A DNA stretch of 55,004 nt. Source: Hellea sp964472905. Lineage in GTDB: Bacteria; Pseudomonadota; Alphaproteobacteria; Caulobacterales; Maricaulaceae. The DNA lies in NCBI GenBank assembly GCA_964472905.1, contig CAYYMI010000011.1:1-55004 (forward strand), given 5' to 3'. Within the stretch, counting starts at the first letter, position 1; each line of letters opens with the position of its first letter. The position numbers and the translations under genes were made by a program. The notes below the pieces were generated by a model that had not been told where the DNA came from, did not search any database, and saw only the letters and a program-made list of their open reading frames with translations. Positions 41,404 to 50,406 of this stretch are shown one piece after another.

Positions 41404-42777
41404 ATGGCTGCACCAGGAACTGCTCAATGGTCATCACGATTTGCATTTATCATGGCGGCTGTGGGCTCGTCTGTCGGGCTAGGAAATCTTTGGAGATTTT
41501 CAGCTGAGCTAGGCACAAATGGCGGCGCGGCTTTCTTAGTTGTCTATATAGCTTGCATCTTATTTGTTGGCATTCCTGTATTGATGAGTGAATTCATGAT
41601 TGGCCGTGCAGGCCAGGCCTCAAGTGCTGTGAATTCCCAAATTGATCTCGCTCAGCGTAGTGAAGTTTCCACACGATGGAGTGCGGGGGCGTGGTTTGGT
41701 ATGATTGCCTCTTTCTTGATCGTCAGTTTTTATTGTGTCGTGGCAGCTTGGGTGCTGAATTATTTAGTACGGTTTTTAGGAAATTCCTTTCAGGGGCTTC
41801 CTGCGAAAGAAATTGCGGCTCAATTTCCTGCTATGTTGGAAAATCCTCTTAATTTCGAAAACCCTATCAGGGCAGTTTGGCCATACTTTTTTATATTTGC
41901 AGCCCTGACATCATGGTTAGTCGCACGTGGAGTTAATGCCGGCATTGAAACCGCCGCGCGGTTATTAATGCCATTATTCTTCATTTTATTGGTTGGGCTC
42001 TCGCTTTATTCAATAACATCAGGACTGAAATCAGGCGGAACAGCTCAAGCGTTAGGCTTTATGTTTACACCTGATTTTTCAAAAATAACGCCTGCTGTCG
42101 CGACCTCTGCGCTTGGTCAAGCTTGTTTCTCAATAGGGATAGGTAACGCCATTATGATTACCTACGGATCATATTTGCCACGTAGCGTTAGTATCCCCAA
42201 AGCCGCGGTGACAATCAGTATTGTTGATACAATGGTTGCGATAACGGCGGGGCTTGCAATTTTCCCAATTGTTTTTGCGAATAATCTAGATTTCAGTGCA
42301 GGTGCTGGAATTTTCTTCCAGACCCTTCCAACGGCTCTAGCTGAGTATTGGTATATTGGTGCTGCCTTCTTCTTCTTGGCGTTCTTTGCGGCGATCACCT
42401 CTTCGGTTTCATTGCTAGAACCATCGGTCGCCTTTGTGGCCGAAAAGTTTAATCTTACTAAAAAGAAAGCAGCTTGGTTGACTGGCGCGGCCATAACGGC
42501 ATTAGGATTAGTCTCTTTATTGTCTCCGAAGTTCTTTGATTTTATTGATACTGGTTTAGCAGGGCCAATTTTGGCACCTCTCTCAGCACTCCTGCTCGTA
42601 TTGTTTACAGGCTGGAGATTAAACAAGTCCATAATAGATGAGCAAATTAGCGGAGAAGGCGAAGCGTTAGGTCGGTTCATCCTTATCTTTGTTAAATGGA
42701 TTGCGCCTCTATTTATGGGATTAGTTCTTATTATTGGAACGTATGACAAGTGGATTAAACCTCTAATAGGTGGTTGA
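41404..42777 (+). CDS. neurotransmitter:sodium symporter (SNF) family transporter
   Basis: 457 aa. It starts with the SNF signature: WSSRFAFIMAAVGSSVGLGNLWRFSAELGTNGGAAFLVVY, giving the Na+ and substrate sites of TM1. There are about 11-12 helices, with FSIGIGNAIMITYGSYLP (TM6 region) and FAAITSSVSLLEP (TM8, sodium site). These bacterial members import amino acids or related amines by sodium symport; the substrate cannot be read. AAGGGGA is the ribosome-binding site. It stands as a single gene. Confidence 0.95.
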   Translation: MAAPGTAQWSSRFAFIMAAVGSSVGLGNLWRFSAELGTNGGAAFLVVYIACILFVGIPVLMSEFMIGRAGQASSAVNSQIDLAQRSEVSTRWSAGAWFGMIASFLIVSFYCVVAAWVLNYLVRFLGNSFQGLPAKEIAAQFPAMLENPLNFENPIRAVWPYFFIFAALTSWLVARGVNAGIETAARLLMPLFFILLVGLSLYSITSGLKSGGTAQALGFMFTPDFSKITPAVATSALGQACFSIGIGNAIMITYGSYLPRSVSIPKAAVTISIVDTMVAITAGLAIFPIVFANNLDFSAGAGIFFQTLPTALAEYWYIGAAFFFLAFFAAITSSVSLLEPSVAFVAEKFNLTKKKAAWLTGAAITALGLVSLLSPKFFDFIDTGLAGPILAPLSALLLVLFTGWRLNKSIIDEQISGEGEALGRFILIFVKWIAPLFMGLVLIIGTYDKWIKPLIGG

Positions 42778-42948
42778 TTTCATTACAAATATTTAAGCTG
42801 TATCTTTACGCTTGCGGTACTCATAGCCGTGACGTAAGCAAATCTTAACGCTGACTATTCAGTATATATTCAACATATTGTGTTTAAAGGCGCGTAAGCA
42901 CGGTATCTTTGGTTATTGTTATCAAAGAGCTATATTTTGGGATTGTAA

Positions 42949-43557
42949 ATGAGCTTACGGCTTACCATCGCTATCATGTCATGCGTGTCGTTTTCGGCTT
43001 GCGCGACGGTTAATCTAGATGAGATGGCAGTTTCGAGTAAATCACCTGTTATTAGTGGATTTGACGTGAATGTCGTTCAGCGCGCGACAGAAAAACTATT
43101 TTCTGCTTTTTCTAATAAAGGCCTGGTCGCGAAGGACTCTCAGAAACGTATGCAATCTGCAGCCCGCATCTTATTAAAAGGTCTTGAAGAAAAAGACGTT
43201 CTTATAGATCAGGCAAGCTATCAGTCTAATGTCTCGGACCCTTTGATTGTGCTGGCGGATATAAAAACCGTATCGCGTCATGTAGAGCAAACAACGAAGG
43301 CTGCTGAAGTATATCTAGCGATGGCGCCGATCGAAAAATCTGTTAAAAAAGAGCTGGGTAATCTTGAGCAAGCTTTACTTGCATCTCGTTCTGCAGAAGC
43401 GATTTTTGAAACGACTTTACAAGATTTAGGTCAAAATTCTTCGGCATCTGAATTTGCAAATTACAAGCAAGTCGTTGATGAGCTCAAATATGTAACAGAT
43501 GCCTTTGGCGAACGTGTCCGCGATGATTTCTTTAAGCGGACAGCACAAATAAATTAG
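42949..43557 (+). CDS. small predicted lipoprotein, unknown function
   Basis: 202 aa with an N-terminal export signal, MSLRLTIAIMSCVSFSACATV; C18 in SFSAC may be lipidated, although the lipobox is not ideal. The mature part looks mostly helical and charged (KRMQSAARILLKGLEEKDVL, HVEQTTKAAEVYLAM, KKELGNLEQALLASRSAEAIF). I recognise no family. The 171-bp upstream gap shows no clear promoter. The gene ends in a 4-nt TTAG overlap with the convergent epimerase gene. Confidence 0.75.
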   Translation: MSLRLTIAIMSCVSFSACATVNLDEMAVSSKSPVISGFDVNVVQRATEKLFSAFSNKGLVAKDSQKRMQSAARILLKGLEEKDVLIDQASYQSNVSDPLIVLADIKTVSRHVEQTTKAAEVYLAMAPIEKSVKKELGNLEQALLASRSAEAIFETTLQDLGQNSSASEFANYKQVVDELKYVTDAFGERVRDDFFKRTAQIN

Positions 43558-44540
43558 CCCCAAAACCCCCTTGGCGCTGGAATTATATTCGGCCCCTCAT
43601 AGCGAAGTCCATTGTAACGATCTTTCGCCAGTAATAATGGACCATCTAAGTCAATATAATCGGCATAGCTTTCTAAAATCATCATAGGTGCCATGGCCAA
43701 AGAGGTTCCAACCATGCAGCCTGCCATGATTATAAATCCTCGGGCTTTAGCGGCTTTTATAAGCTTAAGCCCAGCCGTCAGTCCTCCGCATTTATCGAGT
43801 TTAATATTCACAGCGCGATAACCGGCTATCCATAATTTTTCGAGATCTTCTAGACTGTGTAGTGATTCATCCGCGCAGAATATGGGAAGCTTATGAGGTG
43901 TATTCGGGATTAAGTCATATGTGCTGGCGGCAATAGGCTGCTCAATCATTATAACGGGAAAGGTTTCTAAACTAGACCTAAACACTTCGACCTCGTCGGG
44001 TTTTAGAGATTCATTGGCATCTATTATAAGTTGAGCATCCGGTCTGGCATTGATGATAGCTAAACAGGCTTCCAATCCGCCTTCATGTCCAATTTTAATT
44101 TTCAGAATAGGATATTGTTTGGCTTTTAAGGCCGCCGCTCGCATGTTAGCTGGCGAGTCCATTGATAATGTATAGGCCGTTAGTCTTTTGCTCGGGGGAG
44201 GTAGCTTCGAAAGTTGTGAGACCGTTTGGCCTGTCTTTTTGGCTTTAAGGTCCCATAAGGCGCAATCAATGGCATTTCTTGCGGCTCCCGCGGGCATAAG
44301 GGACTGTAAGTCTTCAAGTGAAATGTCGGCTTCGATGGTACCACGATGTTTCTCTATGTCTTCAATGACGCTTTCTGGCGTTTCATTATATCTTGCATAG
44401 GGACGGCATTCCCCTCGGCCAACAAACCCATTTTCGTGAATTTCTGCTGTGACTACAGTGATGTTTTTCAAAGTGCTACGCGAGATTATAAACGCCCCTG
44501 CAACCGGCCAATTTTCTATTTTTAAAATTAACTGACGCAA
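43554..44540 (-). CDS. dipeptide epimerase, enolase superfamily (L-Ala-D/L-Glu epimerase-like)
   Basis: 328 aa of the muconate-lactonising/enolase superfamily. The catalytic lysine pair is in ILKIKIG. Metal ligands are expected in LIIDANES, IMIEQPIAAS and FCADESL, and the second lysine in VNIKLDKCGG. This pattern fits epimerisation of L-Ala-D-Glu released from peptidoglycan during murein recycling, and related dipeptides. It sits close to envelope genes but is not in an operon with them. Confidence 0.9.
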   Translation of the reverse strand: MRQLILKIENWPVAGAFIISRSTLKNITVVTAEIHENGFVGRGECRPYARYNETPESVIEDIEKHRGTIEADISLEDLQSLMPAGAARNAIDCALWDLKAKKTGQTVSQLSKLPPPSKRLTAYTLSMDSPANMRAAALKAKQYPILKIKIGHEGGLEACLAIINARPDAQLIIDANESLKPDEVEVFRSSLETFPVIMIEQPIAASTYDLIPNTPHKLPIFCADESLHSLEDLEKLWIAGYRAVNIKLDKCGGLTAGLKLIKAAKARGFIIMAGCMVGTSLAMAPMMILESYADYIDLDGPLLLAKDRYNGLRYEGPNIIPAPRGFWG

Positions 44541-44583
44541 ATCGTATTCCTCACTTGACCTTCTCCTCTGTGGTTTGCACCTT

Positions 44584-45723
44584 ATGATTATGAACTCAAT
44601 ACCTGCAGACTATGAAATATTGCAGTCCGCTCGAATAATTACATTTCGAGCGAGCGGGAACTGGACTCTTGAAAATGCCAAAACCCTTGATGCAGGCTTA
44701 CTCGAAGAATTAAACAAGTTGGATTATGATAAAGTCAATTATGATTTCACGGATGTTGAAAGTTTAGATACTGTTGGCGCATATCTTTTCGCGCGAGCCA
44801 TACGGCGCGGGCAAGGTACAGGTCAGGATTGGTCAATCATTGCTGGCAATGAAGGTCAAAAAACATTGATGAAGACAGCTGCTGATGCTGTTATGGGACG
44901 CCCGCCAAAAGAAACACGGCAATGGTATGATGCTCTTAGCCGCATTGGCCAGGCGACAGAGCGTTTCTTCACGGAACTGATAGAAACGCTCGTCTTCATC
45001 GGAAAGTTTTTTACCGTTTTATTTCGTCTGCTTCTCACTCCCTTTAAGATTCGTTGGAAATCCGTTGTCGCCTTAATCGAAGAGATTGGATTTAATGCAG
45101 CACCGATTGTTATGGTTCTAAGCTTTTTTATTGGAGCCGTGATTGCTTATATGGGGGCGAACCTTTTGGCGACATTCGGCGCATCCGTTTTCATGGTCGA
45201 TCTCGTTGGTGTCTCTGTTTTACGCGAATTGGCCCCTATCATTACAGCAATTTTATTGGCGGGCCGTTCTGATTCAGCTTTTACGGCTCAAATTGGAGCG
45301 ATGAAAATGCGCCAAGAAATAGATGCTATGACCGTTATCGGACTGGATACATTTGAGGTCTTAGTTGTGCCCCGCGCTATAGCCTCACTTGTGTCGACGC
45401 CTATTTTGACATTTCTAGCCATGCTGTCCGGTGTCTTTGGTGGGATGTTAGTCGCTTGGCTCGGCTCGGCTGATTTGTCACCGATATTATTTGTGACGCG
45501 TTTGAGAGAGTCCGTTGGTACAACTCATTTTTGGGTAGGCCTCGTTAAAACACCTTTCTTTGCCCTTATCATTGCGATTATTGGGTGCCGGCAGGGGCTA
45601 GCGGTTACAGGAAGTGTTGAGTCTTTAGGCAGCAGAACAACCACCAGTGTTGTTCAAGCTATTTTTGCCGTTATTGCCGTGGACGCAATTTTTGCGATTC
45701 TATTCTTTCAAATGGGAATATGA
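44584..45723 (+). CDS. mlaE: MlaE-family lipid ABC permease with N-terminal STAS domain
   Basis: About 379 aa; ATG codons at 44584 and 44590 are both possible and no clear Shine-Dalgarno decides. Residues about 1-100 form a STAS domain (ILQSARIITFRASGNWTLENA, YDFTDVESLDTVGAYLFARAI), the function carried by separate MlaB in E. coli. The rest is the permease with about five helices: RELAPIITAILLAGRSDSAF, IGAMKMRQEIDAMTVIGLD. Mla-type systems move phospholipids between the inner and outer membranes. It is followed after 1 nt by the ATPase. Confidence 0.93.
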   Translation: MIMNSIPADYEILQSARIITFRASGNWTLENAKTLDAGLLEELNKLDYDKVNYDFTDVESLDTVGAYLFARAIRRGQGTGQDWSIIAGNEGQKTLMKTAADAVMGRPPKETRQWYDALSRIGQATERFFTELIETLVFIGKFFTVLFRLLLTPFKIRWKSVVALIEEIGFNAAPIVMVLSFFIGAVIAYMGANLLATFGASVFMVDLVGVSVLRELAPIITAILLAGRSDSAFTAQIGAMKMRQEIDAMTVIGLDTFEVLVVPRAIASLVSTPILTFLAMLSGVFGGMLVAWLGSADLSPILFVTRLRESVGTTHFWVGLVKTPFFALIIAIIGCRQGLAVTGSVESLGSRTTTSVVQAIFAVIAVDAIFAILFFQMGI

Positions 45724-45724
45724 G

Positions 45725-46516
45725 ATGGCGATAGATAAAACGAAACCACCCATTGAAGCGCGCGGTATACGCTCTCAATTTGGCTCGAATGTTATTCACG
45801 AAGATCTAAACTTTCGGGTAAACCGTGGAGAAATTGTGGGACTGGTTGGCGGTTCAGGGGCGGGTAAGTCTGTTTTGATGAATACCTTGTTAGGCCTCAA
45901 GGAACCAGAGGCAGGTATAATTCGATATTTTGGTCAGAACAGAGAAAAACTTTCCTCTGAGGAACGCCGAGACGTTAACAACGAAATGGGTGTTTTATTT
46001 CAAGGCGGAGCGCTTTTTTCATCCATGACGGTCCGTCAAAACATTATGGTGCCCTTACGTGAACATACAGATCTGCCGGTCCCTCTTATGCGGGAGCTTG
46101 CCGATATGAAAATTCACATGGTTGGCCTACCATCCGAAGCGGCAACATTATACCCATCTGACCTGTCTGGAGGGATGAAAAAAAGAGCAGGTTTGGCGCG
46201 TTCACTCGCTTTGGATCCCGAAATATTATTCCTAGATGAGCCGACGGCTGGTCTTGACCCCATTGGAGCCAATGCTTTTGACGAGCTTATTTTGGGATTG
46301 CGCGAAGCGATGAATTTAACTGTATTGATGGTTACCCATGATCTGGATAGCCTTTATGCCATTTGTGATCGTGTGGCAGTGTTGGTTGACAAACATATTG
46401 CGATTGCCGACACGCTTACTAAAGTGATGGAATATGAACACCCATGGGTGAAAGAGTATTTTGGCGGCCCCAGATCAAGGGCTGCAATGAGCGCGGGATT
46501 GAAAGAGCAGGGCTAA
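45725..46516 (+). CDS. mlaF: MlaF-type ABC ATPase
   Basis: 263 aa from the ATG right after the permease stop; a longer frame reads back inside the permease. Walker A is GGSGAGKS, the Q-loop is in GVLFQGGALFSSMTV, the signature DLSGGMKKRAGLARSLALDP, and Walker B plus D-loop ILFLDEPTAGLDP, with the switch His in VTHD. The GMKKR signature form and GALFSSMTV are typical of MlaF. It powers the STAS-fused permease. Confidence 0.96.
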   Translation: MAIDKTKPPIEARGIRSQFGSNVIHEDLNFRVNRGEIVGLVGGSGAGKSVLMNTLLGLKEPEAGIIRYFGQNREKLSSEERRDVNNEMGVLFQGGALFSSMTVRQNIMVPLREHTDLPVPLMRELADMKIHMVGLPSEAATLYPSDLSGGMKKRAGLARSLALDPEILFLDEPTAGLDPIGANAFDELILGLREAMNLTVLMVTHDLDSLYAICDRVAVLVDKHIAIADTLTKVMEYEHPWVKEYFGGPRSRAAMSAGLKEQG

Positions 46517-46519
46517 GGC

Positions 46520-47497
46520 ATGGAAAACAAAGCGCATTATGCTTTGATAGGGACATTTGTTTTGTTGGCATTATTCGCCATCATAGCTTTTGTTGCGTGG
46601 CTTTCTAATGCTCAATTTGATCAACAATTTGATGAATATGAAGTGACCTTTAATGGCGCTGTTCGAGGTGTCAGCGAAGGCAGCGAAGTCCGGTTTAACG
46701 GGCTTAAAGTCGGAGAAGTGAAGAAACTTGGATTAGACCCACAAAATAGCAATTCAGTGTTGGTTGATATTCAAGTTGCCGGAGGCACACCTATAGACAC
46801 AAAAAGTTTCGCCCGCTTGGAACCGTTGGGTTTGACAGGTTTGAACTACATTCAAGTCTTTGCGGGCGGGGATGATTTTCCTTTGATTAAAGATTTACCT
46901 GGTAAAGGGCCTCGCCGGATCCAAGGTCAGATGAGTCAAATTGATACGTTTTTAGACGATGGCGGGTCTGTTATTGAATCCGTTCAAAAGGCTTTGCAAC
47001 GGGTGAATGTGGTCATGTCGACTGAAGCGATCGAAGATTTTCACTCAATTTTGGATAACGTTAATCAAGTAACGGGGAATCTCAGAGATGCAGATATAGA
47101 TACCGATTTAGTCAATAAAACATTGATAGCGATTGAAAAAGCCGCGAGCGATGTGTCCGAGGCCGCGCTTTCGGTTAACACGGCCGCAAATGATTTTGAT
47201 ATCCTTTTAACTCAAGATGTGAAGTCGGCTATCGCTCGCGCGGAAGTTTCTATGGCAGAGCTTGATAAAGCTCTGGGGTCTATAGGGACGGCTGCTGATG
47301 GAACTGGTGATCTCATAACAGACTCACGTGATGCGATTAATCGTTTGTCAAATTCAGGACTTACAGATTTAGAGGAAACAATAGATGCAATTCGGCGCAC
47401 AGTGGTTACGCTGGGCCGAATAGCTGATAATATTGAGAAAAGCCCAAGGCAATTCATTGCAGGGACCGAGAAAGAAACTGTGGAGCTTCCTCAATGA
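46520..47497 (+). CDS. mlaD: MlaD-type MCE-domain substrate-binding protein
   Basis: 325 aa with one N-terminal membrane anchor (ALIGTFVLLALFAIIAFVAWL). The MCE domain is at about residues 40-115: VTFNGAVRGVSEGSEVRFNGLKVGEV, then GLTGLNYIQVF. A long helical tail with heptad-like spacing follows, expected to assemble as a hexameric periplasmic channel. Longer than E. coli MlaD because of this tail. It lies 3 bp after mlaF and overlaps the lipoprotein gene by 4 nt. Confidence 0.95.
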   Translation: MENKAHYALIGTFVLLALFAIIAFVAWLSNAQFDQQFDEYEVTFNGAVRGVSEGSEVRFNGLKVGEVKKLGLDPQNSNSVLVDIQVAGGTPIDTKSFARLEPLGLTGLNYIQVFAGGDDFPLIKDLPGKGPRRIQGQMSQIDTFLDDGGSVIESVQKALQRVNVVMSTEAIEDFHSILDNVNQVTGNLRDADIDTDLVNKTLIAIEKAASDVSEAALSVNTAANDFDILLTQDVKSAIARAEVSMAELDKALGSIGTAADGTGDLITDSRDAINRLSNSGLTDLEETIDAIRRTVVTLGRIADNIEKSPRQFIAGTEKETVELPQ

Positions 47498-48102
47498 ATG
47501 TTTTGAAAACAGGATTAATAGCAAGTTTGCTTTTATCAGGCTGTGTATCATTACTGCCTGAGGCGGAATCTGCCGATACAATCTATAGGTTGACGCAGGC
47601 TAAACAAGGTGTTCCGCAATCCCCAAATGCCTATGTTGTTAGAATTGACCGTCCAAGTGTGTCTAATGAACTTGAGACAAAAGATATTTTGGTATCTCCT
47701 GATGGTCGCCGTCTAGCGTCAGCCAGCGGTGCGAGATGGGCTGAACTTATCCCTGTTATGATACAAAATAGTTTTGTTGATTTGATGGGGCAACATACAA
47801 ATTTGGTGGGAGTCATACCGTCTTCCGGAGCGCGCACGGATACGAGAGTTCATTTAACGGTCAAGAATTTCGAAGCTCAGTACGATCAAGGGCAATCTCT
47901 AGCACCTCTTGCAGTCGTACATTACAGCGTTGTGCTTTCTAATGCATCTAACCGGAATTTATTAGGGTCCTATGACGTTCGTAAAACTGTTCGAGCCAGC
48001 GAAGCTCGGGTTTCCGAAATTGTAAAAGCTATGGATAATGCCAATCAACAAGCCTTAGAGGACATCGCTCTATGGCTGGAAAAACCGAGTACGCGAAGTT
48101 AG
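47494..48102 (+). CDS. ABC-transport auxiliary lipoprotein (PqiC/DUF330-like)
   Basis: 202 aa with a clear lipobox LLLSGC (Cys16). The body fits the auxiliary component often encoded with MCE transporters: YVVRIDRPSVSNELETKDILVSPDGRRLASASGARWAELIPVMIQ, then LTVKNFEAQY. It probably anchors in the outer membrane and docks the periplasmic MCE assembly. It replaces MlaC, which is absent here. It overlaps mlaD by 4 nt and the convergent DedA gene by 4 nt (TTAG). Confidence 0.9.
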   Translation: MNVLKTGLIASLLLSGCVSLLPEAESADTIYRLTQAKQGVPQSPNAYVVRIDRPSVSNELETKDILVSPDGRRLASASGARWAELIPVMIQNSFVDLMGQHTNLVGVIPSSGARTDTRVHLTVKNFEAQYDQGQSLAPLAVVHYSVVLSNASNRNLLGSYDVRKTVRASEARVSEIVKAMDNANQQALEDIALWLEKPSTRS

Positions 48103-48668
48103 TTTGAGCCCATTTTGGAATCTTGGGATTCTTGGCGTTTGCGCTTCCAAATTTGAAATCCGATAAATAGCAAAGCTAAACTCACGGCAATGATAGGTAA
48201 GAGCCATTCAAAACGTTCACCTAAGGCTTCACCCAATAAATGACAAATCGCAAATATGACGATTGTATAGACGGTTGCCGTAAGCCCTATGAAGAAACAG
48301 AATTTCCAGTAAGGGACTTTAAAGAAACCGCACGCGACATAAGCAGGAATGCGAGCGAGGGGTAAGAAGCGCGCTGCGAATAAAGTGACTAGAGTATATT
48401 GTTGTACTTTATGTTGGAAATCAGCGACGTGTTTTTTCTCTGCAAAGGCTCGCGCTTTTGGGTTGCTTAAGGCTGCCCAACCAATCCAATATTTCCAAAT
48501 ATCAGATAAAAATAGTCCGGCTAAGATAACAAAAAACATGTTCGGAAAATAAGAGGGATTGTTAGCGGATAAGCTTGCTGCATATAAAACGGCAGCATCT
48601 TCTTGGACAAATGGCCCAATGAAAACGCTTATATACATGGCCAATGGTGAATCTGTTAGAAAGTCCAT
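48099..48668 (-). CDS. DedA-family membrane protein
   Basis: 189 aa with about five helices. Family hallmarks are the acidic pair in FVQEDAAVLYAASL, GLFLSDIWKYWIGW, and the arginine-containing TLFAARFLPLARIPAYVACGFF. The basic C-terminal tail (QIWKRKRQESQDSK) is cytosolic. DedA proteins support membrane lipid and proton-motive-force homeostasis, probably by lipid scrambling. The stop codon overlaps that of the Mla operon's last gene. Confidence 0.9.
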   Translation of the reverse strand: MDFLTDSPLAMYISVFIGPFVQEDAAVLYAASLSANNPSYFPNMFFVILAGLFLSDIWKYWIGWAALSNPKARAFAEKKHVADFQHKVQQYTLVTLFAARFLPLARIPAYVACGFFKVPYWKFCFFIGLTATVYTIVIFAICHLLGEALGERFEWLLPIIAVSLALLFIGFQIWKRKRQESQDSKMGSN

Positions 48669-48748
48669 GCAGAAACAGCCTTGAGTCTCGATAAACGATT
48701 CATATCAGTCAATAACTCGCTCTTTGGGGCTAGAATGGCAAGTAATCA

Positions 48749-48825
48749 GTGAAATTTTACGATTTTTCGCGATGAACAGGCGTTGCCAATGAATAGCGAG
48801 CATGACATAAGGCGCGAAATTTCAC
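48749..48825. repeat. long-range inverted repeat in the trigger-factor leader region
   Basis: GTGAAATTT (48749-48757) and AAATTTCAC (48817-48825) are perfect 9-bp arms 59 bp apart. Inside, TTTCGCG can pair alternatively with CGCGAAA. The 221-bp gap between dedA and tig holds no gene, and the structure might be part of a regulated 5' leader. Confidence 0.4.
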
Positions 48826-48889
48826 AGACGGATGGGTGCTGAGCGTGACGCTTTTGCGCCCTTGCTGTTTAAGACGATGGATCAACGTC

Positions 48890-50230
48890 ATGCAGATAAA
48901 AGAATTAAAAAAAGAAGGCTTAAGCCATACCTATGCGGTGACAGTCTCAAAAGAAGACCTTGCGACGAAGCTTGATGCAAAAATCAAAGAGATGCAGCCT
49001 CAAGTATCGCTAAAAGGATTTCGTCCAGGTAAAGTGCCTGTTGGACATATTCGCAAAATGTTCGGACAGAGCATTATGAAAGACCTTGTCGAGGAGGTTG
49101 TGAACGAAACGTCCCAACAAGCTATCAATGATAATAAAATTCGCCCTGCTGGGCAGCCCAAGGTCGACCTTCGCGCAAATGGTGAAGATGTCACCAAAGG
49201 CGAGGCTGATTTAGAATATCAACTGACTGTTGAGAGTATTCCAGACTTTGAACCGGTTGATCCTGCTAAATTGAAGTTTACGCGTTTGAAGCACGAAGCT
49301 GATGATAAAGAGATTGACGAAGAAGTTGCAAAACTGGCCGAGGGACAAAAATCTTATAAAAAGAAAGCTAAAACCGCCAAAGCTAAAAAGGGTGATGCGG
49401 TCTTGATCGATTTTGTTGGGACAGTTGACGGAACACCATTTGAGGGCGGCGCGATGGAAGGTCATCAACTTGTTCTTGGGTCTGGCTCTTTTATCCCTGG
49501 ATTTGAAGACGCATTGATTGGCGTTAAAGCGGGCGATGAAAAAGACGTTAAAGTAACATTCCCAGATCCCTACCAAGCTGAAGACTTGGCGGGTAAGGAT
49601 GCAGTCTTCGCTACAAAAGTTATTGAAGTTCAAGGTGAGATTGACGCCGTGATTGATGATGAGTTTGCACAAAAATTTGGCGTTGCTGATCTTGAGGCTC
49701 TCAAAGCCGCTGTCAAAACTCAATATGAAGGACAGCTTGAGATGCAAACTCGCATGAAGCTCAAGCGCGCTATTCTTGATGAGCTTGATAAGAAACATAA
49801 ATTTGAACTTCCTCCGAATATGGTCGAGGCTGAATTTTCAAATATCTGGACTCAAGTTCAGTCTGAAAAAGAGGCAGGTCAATTAGATGAAGATGATGCC
49901 AAAAAGACTGAAAAGCAGCTTGAGAAAGATTACCGCAAAATCGCTGAACGTCGTGTCCGCTTAGGTCTTGTTCTCGCTGAAATGGGTCAGAAACAAGAAA
50001 TTCAAATTACGAATGAAGAAATTCAGCAAGCCATGATTGCTGAAGCCCGTCAATATCCGGGTCAAGAACAACAAGTGATTGAGTTTTACCAAAAGAACCC
50101 TCAGGCCCTTGCTCAACTTCGCGCGCCGATTTACGAAGAAAAAGTCGTCGATTTGATCATCGAGAAAGCTAAAGTGACTGATAAAAAGGTCGATAAAGAT
50201 ACATTGTTTGAAGAAGATGCAATGATTTAG
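48890..50230 (+). CDS. tig: trigger factor
   Basis: 446 aa from the ATG of MQIKELKKEGLSH; the longer frame adds a non-homologous leader. The ribosome-binding N-terminal domain has the signature loop GFRPGKVP (residues about 43-50). The FKBP-type PPIase domain is at about 155-250: GDAVLIDFVGTVDGTPFEGG, SFIPGFEDALIGVKAGDEKDV. A helical C-terminal chaperone cradle follows. It binds nascent chains at the ribosome exit. An intrinsic terminator follows, separating it from clpP. Confidence 0.97.
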   Translation: MQIKELKKEGLSHTYAVTVSKEDLATKLDAKIKEMQPQVSLKGFRPGKVPVGHIRKMFGQSIMKDLVEEVVNETSQQAINDNKIRPAGQPKVDLRANGEDVTKGEADLEYQLTVESIPDFEPVDPAKLKFTRLKHEADDKEIDEEVAKLAEGQKSYKKKAKTAKAKKGDAVLIDFVGTVDGTPFEGGAMEGHQLVLGSGSFIPGFEDALIGVKAGDEKDVKVTFPDPYQAEDLAGKDAVFATKVIEVQGEIDAVIDDEFAQKFGVADLEALKAAVKTQYEGQLEMQTRMKLKRAILDELDKKHKFELPPNMVEAEFSNIWTQVQSEKEAGQLDEDDAKKTEKQLEKDYRKIAERRVRLGLVLAEMGQKQEIQITNEEIQQAMIAEARQYPGQEQQVIEFYQKNPQALAQLRAPIYEEKVVDLIIEKAKVTDKKVDKDTLFEEDAMI

Positions 50231-50259
50231 TTTCGCAAGCGAGACATATATTTCGAAAG

Positions 50260-50284
50260 CCCGCACTAAAATGCGGGTTTTTTT
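50260..50284 (+). terminator. intrinsic terminator after tig
   Basis: CCCGCA, a 6-nt loop and TGCGGG form a stem directly followed by seven T residues, 30 bp after the tig stop. Confidence 0.95.
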
Positions 50285-50406
50285 ATGCCAATTTATTAAG
50301 GATGCTCTTGAATGATTTCTATAAGATATCAATATATTTGTAATACTCTTAGGTGACAGTCAGGCTAAAATCATAATATTCGCCTAAAGACATGAAGGAT
50401 AGTAAC

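Noticed and set aside
50305..50340. Heat-shock promoter upstream of clpP (CTCTTGAATG)
   Set aside because: A CTTGAA is present, but no CCCCAT-like -10 occurs at a suitable distance.
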